From assembly GCF_000428145.1 (NCBI RefSeq), contig NZ_KE386629.1, positions 52,851 to 116,850 of the forward strand: a stretch of 64,000 nucleotides of DNA, read 5' to 3'. Below, piece by piece: positions 34,012-43,300 of this stretch. The DNA is from Chitinilyticum litopenaei DSM 21440. GTDB lineage: Bacteria > Pseudomonadota > Gammaproteobacteria > Burkholderiales > Chitinibacteraceae. The first letter of the stretch is position 1. Every line of letters begins with the position of its first letter. Position numbers and translations under genes: made by a program. Under the pieces are notes generated by a model that made no database searches, had not been told where the DNA came from, and was given only the letters and a program-made list of their open reading frames with translations.

Positions 34012-35523
34012 ATGAGAGACCGGCTGCTCATCCTTTCCGTATTCGTAGTTGCATCTTGCGGACTGGCTTACGAGCTGATTGCCGGTGCACTGGCGAGCTA
34101 TCTGCTCGGCGACTCGGTGCTGCAGTTCTCATCCATCATCGGCACCTATCTGTTTGCCATGGGGCTGGGTTCGCACTGCTCGAAATATGTGCGCGACGAC
34201 CGGGTGCTGGCGACGTTTATCGATGTCGAACTGCTGGTCGGCCTGATCGGCGGGCTCTCGGCGCTGTTCCTGTTTCTGGTGTTCGCCTGGGCCAGTGCAC
34301 CGTTCCGCACGGTGTTGTATGCGCTGGTGGTGATCACCGGTGCGCTGGTCGGCATGGAAATTCCGCTGGTGATGCGCGTGCTCAATCAGCGCAAGACGGC
34401 CTTTGCCGACATTGTCAGCCGCGTGCTGACCTTCGATTACATGGGCGCGCTGGCCGTCTCGCTGCTGTTTCCGTTGGTGCTCGCGCCCAAGCTGGGGCTG
34501 GCACGCACCGCCTTGCTGTTCGGCGTGCTCAATGTCGGAGTCGCGCTGTGGACGACGCGAGTGTTTCGCAAGGAACTGCCTTCGCCGTTTGCCCAATATT
34601 TGCGCGGCGGGGTGGTGATGATGGCGCTGGCCGGTGCCTTTATCGCGTCCGAGCGGCTGACGGCGTTCAGCGAAAAGGCCATTTATGGCGATGAGATCAT
34701 TCATGCCGAAAGCACGCCGTATCAGCGCCTGGTGCTGACCAAATGGAAGGACGATCTGCGGCTGTACATCAACGGCAATCTGCAGTTTTCCAGTCGCGAT
34801 GAACATCGTTATCACGAGGCGCTGGTGCACCCGGCGCTGGAGCGCCTGCCCTGGGCGCGGCGCGTGCTGATTCTCGGTGGCGGCGACGGGCTGGCGCTGC
34901 GCGAGGTGCTGCGCTATCCGAACGTGCAGGCCGTGACGCTGGTCGACCTTGATCCCGCGATGACCAGGCTCTTCAGTACGTCGGCGCCGCTGTTGGCGCT
35001 CAACAAGGGGGCGCTGCTCGACAAGCGCGCCAGCATTGTCAATATGGACGCCGGGCTGTGGCTGGAAGGCGATCATGGCGTGTTCGATGCGGTGATCATC
35101 GATTTTCCGGATCCGAGCAATTTTGCGCTGGGCAAGTTGTATTCCCTGCCTTTCTACCGCCTGCTGGCGCGGCATGTGGCCGAGCGCGGGCTGGTGGTGG
35201 TGCAGTCCACCTCGCCGATGCATGCGCCGCGCTCCTACTGGGCGATCAACAAGACGCTGCAGGAAGCCGGCTGGCAGACCACACCCTACCACGCCTATGT
35301 GCCTTCCTTCGGCGAATGGGGTTTCATCCTCGCCGGCAGGCAGGGCGGCTACCAGCCGCCGCAAGCGTATCGCCTGCCGATGCGCTTCCTTGATGCCGAA
35401 TCGACACGGCAAATGTTCTTCTTTCCGCCGGACATGCAGCCGGTCGAGGTCGAGGCCAACCGGCTCAACAACCAGTCGCTGGTGCATTATTTCGAGCAGG
35501 ACTGGTCGCGGGTGATCCGCTGA
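34012..35523 (+). CDS. membrane-anchored spermidine/spermine synthase-like aminopropyltransferase
   Basis: The 503-residue protein joins about seven membrane segments (residues 5-215) to a soluble aminopropyltransferase domain (about 225-470). That domain has YINGNLQFSSRDEHRYHEAL, HPALERLPWARRVLILGGGD (SAM site GGGDG), VDLDPAMTRLF and the active-site loop DFPDPSNFALGKLYS. SpeE transfers the aminopropyl group from decarboxylated S-adenosylmethionine, the product of the nearby SpeD, to putrescine or another amine. The membrane-fused form is a known variant with unproven acceptor. The stop overlaps the next gene's ATG (TGATG). Confidence 0.88.
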   Translation: MRDRLLILSVFVVASCGLAYELIAGALASYLLGDSVLQFSSIIGTYLFAMGLGSHCSKYVRDDRVLATFIDVELLVGLIGGLSALFLFLVFAWASAPFRTVLYALVVITGALVGMEIPLVMRVLNQRKTAFADIVSRVLTFDYMGALAVSLLFPLVLAPKLGLARTALLFGVLNVGVALWTTRVFRKELPSPFAQYLRGGVVMMALAGAFIASERLTAFSEKAIYGDEIIHAESTPYQRLVLTKWKDDLRLYINGNLQFSSRDEHRYHEALVHPALERLPWARRVLILGGGDGLALREVLRYPNVQAVTLVDLDPAMTRLFSTSAPLLALNKGALLDKRASIVNMDAGLWLEGDHGVFDAVIIDFPDPSNFALGKLYSLPFYRLLARHVAERGLVVVQSTSPMHAPRSYWAINKTLQEAGWQTTPYHAYVPSFGEWGFILAGRQGGYQPPQAYRLPMRFLDAESTRQMFFFPPDMQPVEVEANRLNNQSLVHYFEQDWSRVIR

Positions 35524-37124
35524 TGCTGCTGAATCGCCGTCGCATGCTGCAGCTGGGGGCGGCCATGGGGGCTGGCTGGCTGCTGGGCGGCTGCCGCCAC
35601 CCGCTGCAACTTGGCTTGGATATCACCGGGTATTGGCCGGGGATGCAGGAGGGCCATTGGCTGCGTGGCAATACCCCTATCCCCGCCCCGTCCGGTGAGC
35701 GCAAGGTTGGCGTGGCGATTCTCGGTTCCGGCGTGGCCGGACTGTTCGCCGCCTGGCAGCTGGCGCGGCAGGGCCGGCAGGACATCCTGCTGGTCGAGGG
35801 CCCCGAGCGCTATGGCAACTGCGCCGCTGGCAGCATGGGCGGCGAGCCCTATCCGCGCGGCGCGCATTATCTGCCACTGCCGTCGCTGGAGTCGACGCAT
35901 GTGCGCGAACTGCTGTTTGAAATGGGGGTGATCGAAGCCGATCCATTCGGCGAGCGCCCGCGCTACGACGAGCGCGTTCTCGTGCATGCGCCGGAAGAGC
36001 GGCTATGGGTGGACGGGCGCTGGCAGGAGGGGACGCTGCCGCGGATCGGCATGGGCGCGGACGAGCTGGCGCAGCAGCAGCGCTTTCTGGATTTTGTGGC
36101 CGGCTTGCGCGAGCGCAAGGGCCGCGACGGCCGGCGCCTTTTCGTGATTCCGCTGGCGCTGTCCTCCAGTGACCCCGAGTGGCGGGCGCTGGACAAGCTG
36201 ACCTTTGCCGCCTGGCTGAAGCAGCAGGGCTACACCGCGCCCGGACTGCTGTGGTATCTCGATTACGTTTGCCGTGACGATTACGGCGCTGGCAGCGCCG
36301 AAGTCTCGGCCTGGGCCGGCCTGCACTATTTCGCCAGCCGTGGCGGCCATGCCGCCAATGCCGAAAACGGCGCGGTGCTGACCTGGCCGGACGGGCTCAA
36401 CCCGCTGGCGCGGCACATGCTGTCCCGGCTGCAGCCGCAGCAGCGCCTGCCCGGCATGGCCGTGCGCGTGACGGATAGGGGCCGGCATGTCGAGGTGGAT
36501 GTGTTCGACGTGCGGCAGGGCCGCAGCGTGCGCCTGCTCGCCGACCAGGTGATCTGCGCGATGCCGCTGCACGTGGCCAGCCGCGTGGTGACCGGCATCC
36601 GCGATCTGGGCTACGACCCGGAGCGGCACGCCTTGCCGCATGCCGCCTGGCAGGTGAGCAACTTCCTGATCGACGCCTTTCCCGAAGAACCGCACGAGCA
36701 TCCGCTGGCTTGGGACAATGTCGTGTATGGCAGCAACAGCCTCGGCTACATCAACAGTACCCACCAGCTGATCCGCCAGGGCAAGCCGGCGCAAAGCGTG
36801 TTCACCGCCTACCACGCCTATTCCGGAGTTGACCCCCGCGCGCTGCGGCACCAGCTGGAGCGCGCCAGCGCCGACGATCTCTACGAAATTGCCGCGCAGG
36901 ATCTGCACGCCGTGTATGGCTGGCGCTGGCGGCACTACGTGAAGCAGGTCGAAATCACCGTGCGCGGCCACGCCATGAGCACCCCCGCCCCCGGTTTTCT
37001 CGACAACCCGGGCCTCAAGGCACTGAGGGAAGCCGACGGCCGCATCCGCTTCGCGCATGCGGACCTGTCAGGCTTGTCGGTGTTCGAGGAGGCGGGGTGG
37101 TGGGGGAGCAGGACGATTGCTTGA
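35523..37124 (+). CDS. Tat-exported flavin oxidoreductase lipoprotein
   Basis: The 533-residue protein starts with a twin-arginine signal (NRRRMLQLGAAMGAGWLLGG) leading into a lipobox Cys at 24, so a folded flavoprotein may be exported and lipid-anchored. The FAD site is VAILGSGVAGLFAAWQLARQ, with LVEGPERYGNCAAG after it and GRHVEVDVFDV-type strands later. It is an NAD(P)/FAD amine-oxidase-like protein; a polyamine substrate is an attractive inference from the coupled aminopropyltransferase gene but is not shown by the sequence. It ends the plus-strand half of the cluster. Confidence 0.8.
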   Translation: MLLNRRRMLQLGAAMGAGWLLGGCRHPLQLGLDITGYWPGMQEGHWLRGNTPIPAPSGERKVGVAILGSGVAGLFAAWQLARQGRQDILLVEGPERYGNCAAGSMGGEPYPRGAHYLPLPSLESTHVRELLFEMGVIEADPFGERPRYDERVLVHAPEERLWVDGRWQEGTLPRIGMGADELAQQQRFLDFVAGLRERKGRDGRRLFVIPLALSSSDPEWRALDKLTFAAWLKQQGYTAPGLLWYLDYVCRDDYGAGSAEVSAWAGLHYFASRGGHAANAENGAVLTWPDGLNPLARHMLSRLQPQQRLPGMAVRVTDRGRHVEVDVFDVRQGRSVRLLADQVICAMPLHVASRVVTGIRDLGYDPERHALPHAAWQVSNFLIDAFPEEPHEHPLAWDNVVYGSNSLGYINSTHQLIRQGKPAQSVFTAYHAYSGVDPRALRHQLERASADDLYEIAAQDLHAVYGWRWRHYVKQVEITVRGHAMSTPAPGFLDNPGLKALREADGRIRFAHADLSGLSVFEEAGWWGSRTIA

Positions 37125-37202
37125 TTGGCTGGCGACAGATAGGCTGGTGGGTATTGTGATCAAGGCCATGTTTTTCGAAGGCTACCATCCTATACAGTAG
37201 GC

Positions 37203-39995
37203 TTATGGCCTGATTGCTATCAGGCTAACCCCCGCTAGCCGTGATGCACAGGCATGGCTTTCCATGACCCTGAATCCACAGTCTTCAATGAGCCGCAGAA
37301 GATTCTCGGTGCTGAACAGCTGCTGGCGCAAGGGGTTGCCCCAGCATGCCATTTCATCTTCCGTTTCCTTCATTTTCCAGTATGGGCTTGCGCTGTTGCT
37401 GATGCTGGCAAGCAAAACCCCGCCGCTGGCCAGCAGTGAAAACGCCTTTTGCAAGTAGTCGCGCGGAAAGGGGGTCGTCTCCAACGCACCTTGCAGGGAT
37501 ATCACCTCAATTGTTTGGCCAGAAATCTCGAGATCAAGAAAATCAGCGTGTGCAGTTTGGCCACCCAGCGTTTGCAACCGTTCTGACATCCGGTAGGACG
37601 CGGACAGTCCGGTCAACGCGGCTCCTTGTTCGAGGGCTGAGGCGTAAACCCAGGGCGTGTCTGGATCAACTTCCAGCCATACAAGTGGGTAGCCACGCTG
37701 ACGCAGTGCCCGCCATCCTCCCGCATTTGCGAATGCTCGCTCGACTAGCTGGCCCGCATCATGGCGATGCAGCATGGATGGATCGGAGCGCTCGGATGGG
37801 CACATTTCATTCAGCTGCTCCTGCGCATCTTCGCTCCAGTAATCGAGCGTATAAACATGCTCGCAATCCGCGCATTGCCCCCAGTGAATGCGTTGTGGCA
37901 GGCTGGTGGCGGCTTCGCTCTCGAATTCAAGCTGTGCGATTCGCTCTCCGGCCAGATCTTCGCCGCCACACACAGGGCATTTTTCCTGGGGATGCCGCCA
38001 CTTTTCTGTGTCTCCATCGGTCGTCGCATCAAGATTGACTTCCACGGTCGGGATGCAATCGGCAAATGGCACTTCTCGTTGAGGGAGGGCCGGAACGTCG
38101 ATATCAGCCGGTGGCAAGCCCGTTTGCCAGCGCTCGGCCATCATGGCGTAGGCGCGCTCAAGATGCCGGGTAAAGCGCTCAGTATCGAATAGCGGGGCTT
38201 GGAGGCGCATCTGGACCAGCTTCTCTTTTAATGCGCGTAGCCGCTCTGGCGATCTGGCCAGCGCAATCGCTGTTTCGCACAGCGTTTCCCAATCGGGCTG
38301 GATCAACTCGGACATCCCGCACGCGGTAAGCAGGCTGGCCGAGACCCGGCTGGCAAAGTGGGTTCCCGGCACGGTGAGCACCGGCACGCCAGCCCACAGC
38401 GCATCGCTGGTCGTGGTGTGGCCGTTATAGATGCGCGTATCGAGCGCAATATCGGCCAGGCTGATGCGGGCAAGGTGCAGCGCGGTTGCTGTTTTTGGGG
38501 CAAAAATCAGCCGATCTGCGGAGATGCCTCTTTTTTGCGCTTCGGCTCGCAAGTTCTGCTTGGCCAGCTCACCCGTTTCCAGTAGCCACAAAACGCTTTC
38601 GGGAATGGCCGAGAGAATGCGCATCCAGTGTGTGAATGCTACTTCTTCGATTTTATAAGGCTGATTGAAGCAGCAAAATATAACCCCGTTTTTAGGTAAT
38701 GTATGCTCATCCCGGGAAATGGGGTTGGCTGCAATTGCACGTGCATTGTCATTGCATTGATAAGTTTCGGGAAGCCTGCAGAGTTTTTCCGTATAGAATG
38801 GTTTGCTGGATTCCGGGGTGACAATGCCATCACTGATGATGTAATCAATGAAATCAGCCCCGCTGCTTCCAGGGAATCCAAGATAAGAGGCAGATATTGG
38901 AGCGGGGGTTAAGGTGAAAATTCCAAGTCGGCTTCCCTGGGTCGGTCCTTTCAGATCAATCAAAATGTCGATGGCATCCGAATAGATGCGCCGAGCTGCT
39001 TCCTCATCACTAAGGTTGGTTATGTCAACCAAGTTATCAATTGCATTGACAAAACGCTGGCGTTGTTCCGATTGATCGGCCCTGCTATGACAGTAGGCAA
39101 ATATTTCGAATGTCTTCCTGTCATGCTTCTCGAATACGCCAGCCATTAACTGTAGGGTTGCATGGTTATAAAAATCGCTAGAGACATAACCAATGCGTAA
39201 GCATCTAGGGTGGCGGATTATAGAGTGGTCGAAAAGTGCAGACTTCTTTCCAAATTCATGCAGTGTTGTGGCTTGAGCTGTTTGTTTGTTGATTTTCTCG
39301 TCCATGCACCATGTTATATTGCTAAAGGCGGACTCATGGATATTTTCCGATTTATTTGTTTGATGATTTTCCTGGTAGTGGGTGGCCAGTTTCTGGAATA
39401 GGTGCCAGTCGCAATTGTACTGTGAGAGATATAGGGCCTGGTCATGGACGGTGTCTATGTTTTGCGAAATTTCAAGAGAGTGGCATATGGCGTGATATGC
39501 TTGGTCAAAGTTGCGGTTCGCCATGAAGATGGTGGCGGAAATAAATAGCTCTTCAGGCTTATTGCTATTGTTTAGTAGCCATTTTGCATGTGGTGTAGCG
39601 GCACGATACCATTCACTTTTATACAAGCATTGGCAGAGCAAAGCTCTGGCCTCGGAAATGGTTGGTTGAAGGCGAATGGCATTTTTTGCCAGTGTGATGG
39701 CTTGCCGTGCATCCCCTGCCATGTGGCAGCAGTAAGCTGCGTAATAGTAGCAGTAAGCTTCATGCTGCCCCCCTTGGATTGCGAGAGTGCGAAACTGTTG
39801 GGCGGCTTCAGCATGACGTCCAAGTTGTCGAAATGCGTGAGCCTGTATCCAGGTAATTGCAGGCTGTGTATGAATGTTGTGAGGCAACTCCTGAATGAAA
39901 TCCAGAGCTTGCTGTGGTCGTCCAGCTTGTAATTGGCCTTGCAGTATCTGCTGCAGCTCGGCTAAATCTAGATTGTCTTGCACGCTGATTTCCAT
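37203..39995 (-). CDS. TPR-GT41 (SPINDLY/OGT-like) glycosyltransferase fused to a zinc-ribbon methyltransferase-like domain
   Basis: This 930-residue protein has TPR-like repeats (1-230), then a GT41 O-linked GlcNAc-transferase-like domain from about 262 to 640 (LRIGYVSSDFYNHATLQLMA, APISASYLGFPGSSGADFID, YNGHTTTSDALWAGVPVLTV, with HTTTSD in the UDP-sugar site). Near 670 a zinc-ribbon (CPVCGG, CADCEH) precedes a methyltransferase-like tail (about 750-930: FSLLASGGVLLASISN, ENLLRLIEDCGFRVM). GT41 enzymes modify Ser/Thr of proteins such as flagellins and pilins. GC content drops toward the N-terminal half (hand count 40% in 39241-39300). The ATG at 39995 has no clear ribosome site. It stands apart from the operon upstream. 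Confidence 0.8.
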   Translation of the reverse strand: MEISVQDNLDLAELQQILQGQLQAGRPQQALDFIQELPHNIHTQPAITWIQAHAFRQLGRHAEAAQQFRTLAIQGGQHEAYCYYYAAYCCHMAGDARQAITLAKNAIRLQPTISEARALLCQCLYKSEWYRAATPHAKWLLNNSNKPEELFISATIFMANRNFDQAYHAICHSLEISQNIDTVHDQALYLSQYNCDWHLFQKLATHYQENHQTNKSENIHESAFSNITWCMDEKINKQTAQATTLHEFGKKSALFDHSIIRHPRCLRIGYVSSDFYNHATLQLMAGVFEKHDRKTFEIFAYCHSRADQSEQRQRFVNAIDNLVDITNLSDEEAARRIYSDAIDILIDLKGPTQGSRLGIFTLTPAPISASYLGFPGSSGADFIDYIISDGIVTPESSKPFYTEKLCRLPETYQCNDNARAIAANPISRDEHTLPKNGVIFCCFNQPYKIEEVAFTHWMRILSAIPESVLWLLETGELAKQNLRAEAQKRGISADRLIFAPKTATALHLARISLADIALDTRIYNGHTTTSDALWAGVPVLTVPGTHFASRVSASLLTACGMSELIQPDWETLCETAIALARSPERLRALKEKLVQMRLQAPLFDTERFTRHLERAYAMMAERWQTGLPPADIDVPALPQREVPFADCIPTVEVNLDATTDGDTEKWRHPQEKCPVCGGEDLAGERIAQLEFESEAATSLPQRIHWGQCADCEHVYTLDYWSEDAQEQLNEMCPSERSDPSMLHRHDAGQLVERAFANAGGWRALRQRGYPLVWLEVDPDTPWVYASALEQGAALTGLSASYRMSERLQTLGGQTAHADFLDLEISGQTIEVISLQGALETTPFPRDYLQKAFSLLASGGVLLASISNSASPYWKMKETEDEMACWGNPLRQQLFSTENLLRLIEDCGFRVMESHACASRLAGVSLIAIRP

Positions 39996-40356
39996 GTTGT
40001 TGTCACGTATGTTGTACAGAACACCTTCTTGGTACAGATTTCCAGCGTGTTGGGAGGTGACTGTCGTTAGGTAAAATTTGGACCTGATAGATAATAGGTT
40101 TACCCATGCAAAGGAAAGCCGGATTAGCGACCCTTCTCAGAAAATTCTAGAAATCCGCCGTTCCCGTATAGGCAGAAACCCGGCAATATAAGCAGCATGC
40201 TGGCTGGCCGTGCGTAGACGAGCTGATGCGTTGTCAATCAAGAGGCGCATTGAGTGGCAATGGCTTTACGGATTAAGCTGATAATTTGAGGTTACATCAA
40301 TAAATCACAATAAGTGATCGGGCATCCTGTCCAGTACCCGATCACTTGGAGCGCTT
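39996..40356. other. 361-bp intergenic region between the two glycosyltransferase genes
   Basis: No supported gene is present. It holds the terminator at 40312-40347 for the upstream operon. The remainder, AT-rich near 40060-40110, probably contains the promoter of the GT41 fusion gene, but no clear promoter box can be named. Confidence 0.5.
40312..40347 (-). terminator. terminator of the 13-kb ABC/glycan operon
   Basis: AAGTGATCGGG (40312-40322) and CCCGATCACTT (40337-40347) are perfect 11-base arms with a 14-base loop, ten bases after the stop of the giant glycosyltransferase. The minus-strand tail TATTGTGATTTATT is T-rich though broken. Confidence 0.7.
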
Positions 40357-43300
40357 TTAGCCACGCAGCCAGGCTTGACGCCATACGTCTAGATTTTTTT
40401 CCAGAATCCAGTTCTCCATAATGTGTTGGCGCAAATTGTCTCCTCGTCTCGCCAACTCATCCCGATCAGCAATATGCTCGCGGATCGCATTCACCCAATC
40501 ATCCACCGATGCGCCGACATTGACAATCGGAAAGCCACGATAGGACGGTAAGTCGCTAGCTATGACTGGGTAACCAAGAATGCCAAATTCAAGGATACGA
40601 AGTGAAGTACGGCTGCGATTGAATCGATTATCCGTAAGTGGAGCAAGCGCAAGATCAAGCTCTAAGTAAGCAAGTGCCGCAGGGTAGCCTGAAATATGCA
40701 CACCCTGATGATACTCGTGAACGTAAGGCCGCATTGCTTCGGGTACTGTTCCCAGAAAGACCCATTCCACTTCGTTGTGAAGAATTTTTACCACATCCGC
40801 AATCATTGCCAGATCCGGTCCATGCGTACTTCCCCCGGCCCAACCAACGCGCGGCTTTTTGCCTAGGCGGCGGGCCGGTCTCAGCATTCCCCAGCGATCC
40901 AACGGCATAAAATTTGGAACAATAACGGTTTCCTTGGCCCATTCCGCATAGCTTTCTGCAATCAACGGTGTGCTTGCTATCAAGCGGTCGGCAATGGATA
41001 GCGCCTTTTTCAACTTGTCCGTTCGCTCTAGCGCATCGCTCTTCGTGAAGTCCGGATGCCAGCTTTCCGTGATCAGGTCATCAAGCTCATAGATAATGAA
41101 GGCATCAGTACGGTCGCGGTAGCGCTGCATTGCTGCAAGCTGGTGATCTTCCAGTTGACGCTGGAAAATGACCGAGTCTGGGTTGATGCGCATGATTTCA
41201 CTGGGGCCATACAGTCGTTCAGTGATTGAGCCATCAAGCATGCCTTGCCGCATCAATGCACGCATTGGCGCCTTGACACGATATTCTCCGCAGCCGAAAT
41301 GATCGGCTGGGCAGGCTAGCGCGAGCGGCGCAGGACGGAAACAGCGATGCCCTGTAAGGGCTGGATCGGTTTCAAGTGCCGCAGTGCGGCTAGCCAGCGT
41401 TAGATTGGGGTTATATGCCGGGTCGTTGGAAATCACCTCACGCCAGCGCGTGAAGAATACGTTGCGCTCTAGTTCAATGCGTTCGTTGCGTGCTTTGGTT
41501 GCGGCAGCTGGCTGGCGTCTGGCTAATTTGTGTGTGGTTTTCGAGCCATCGTGCAGCAGCCTGGTTGAAGGAGTCCAAATAATGCGTTTGCCAAGTTGCT
41601 GTCGGATTTTCAAGCAAAGATCGACATCTTGCAGAGTCAGTGTCAGTACCTCCGCATCCATGCCGCCCACAGCCAGATAATCTGCTCGCCGCAACAGCAT
41701 GCAGGCACCTGTGACCGCAGAGTATTGCTGGAGCAGCTTGTTGCGGTTCATCAGCTGCGTGTCTTCGGGGCGCGTATCGATGAATACATGCTCGGCAGGC
41801 ATATGATCGATACCCAACACGATCCCGGCATGCTGGATCTTGCCATTCTCAAAAACCAGCATGGGGCCAACGACTCCTGCATCGGTTTCTTCGGCGATCC
41901 CAAGCATTTTGTCTAGCCATTCTGGGTCGAGAACCTGAGTGTCGTCATTGAGCAAAAGGACATACTCGCCATCGAGTTGTGCAATAGCTTCATTGTGCAT
42001 GGCAGAGAAATTAAATGGGGCATCATAAAGAATAATATCCGCCATGCCGCGTTGCTTAAGATCCTCAAAATAAGCCAGTATTTCCTGCTGCTGGCTTTGA
42101 TTGTCAATAATATGAATTTTGTAATTTGGGTAGCGCGTTAGTGAAACTAAAGAATCGATGCAGCGCTTCAAATCAGCCAGTCCATCGCGGGTTGGAATTA
42201 TAATGTCAACGATTGGAGTGTTATTCGTGCGGTAATCGATTGAAAAATAACGCCCTTCGAATGAATTTACTTCGGCCTGCCAACCCAGTGAGTGTAAATG
42301 GCGATTTAAAGCCTGTTGAGCTAGATTCTGCTCTTCATCTGGCGTGTGATAACTAAGTCTGCCATTTTCAAAACGGTGGTACAAAATTTCGGCAATATGC
42401 CCTATATGTTTTGGCGCGAGACGCGCACTGGCGCGCAGAGCAAAGTCAAAATCCTCGCAGCCTTCGAATTCAGCATCAAACCCTCCCAGGCTGGCAAACA
42501 GTGCACGAGAATACAGTGATAAACCACCGATATAGTTGCTGCTGCGCAGCAAATCAGCATCAAAGTCGGGTTTAAGCAATGGAGAATTTCGCTCAATTTT
42601 AATGGTTAAGGTGTCCTCATCGGAATACAGCCATTGCAATTCTGGATTTCGACGCGACATATTTGCCAGCAGATACAGTGCTTCGGGGGCTAGTCGGTCG
42701 CCCGGATAGATTCGCCCAACCCAATCTGAATTAGTTTTTGTCAGAATTATGTTGGTGGCCTCTAGGCTATCATCATCATCACTTAGAGTCTGCCAGGAAA
42801 TGCGGCTATCACTAGGTAAATCGGCTGGAGGGGGGGAGAAAGAGATGATGTCTAAGTTCCAGTGCGGATAAATTTGTGCAAGTAGGGCAAAGCATGTGTC
42901 ACGGATTTCTGCGTGTTGCTTTTCAACTGCAAAGGTCGTGATGGTTACCTTTGGATAGATCCCCCAATAGAGCATACTCTTCTCATAAATCGACAATGGA
43001 AGTGCTGATTTACGGTGAAGGTCGAGCCAGATGTCGTAGTAATTTACATTGCTATTTTGGGATGGGGGCTTTAGTTCCGCGTGGTCTAATTCTTCAATTT
43101 GATTGTGCTCACGAAAAATCTGAGGGTCTTCGTTAGAGTTATAATTTATCGTGCTATTGGTTGGCTCCGATTTGCTGATAAGGAGTGATTGATGAGACAG
43201 TTCTTGCCATGACAATAATTTCAGACTGTAATGGGTTGATATTGCAGCTGGGGAATAATTTTTCTTTGCTAGTCCAAGAATAAATGTAAAGGTGTCCAGC

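Noticed and set aside
29137..37124. Calling the polyamine cluster a phage-defence system
   Set aside because: No nuclease, toxin or NTPase effector is present. Polyamine and membrane-scaffold functions fit better.
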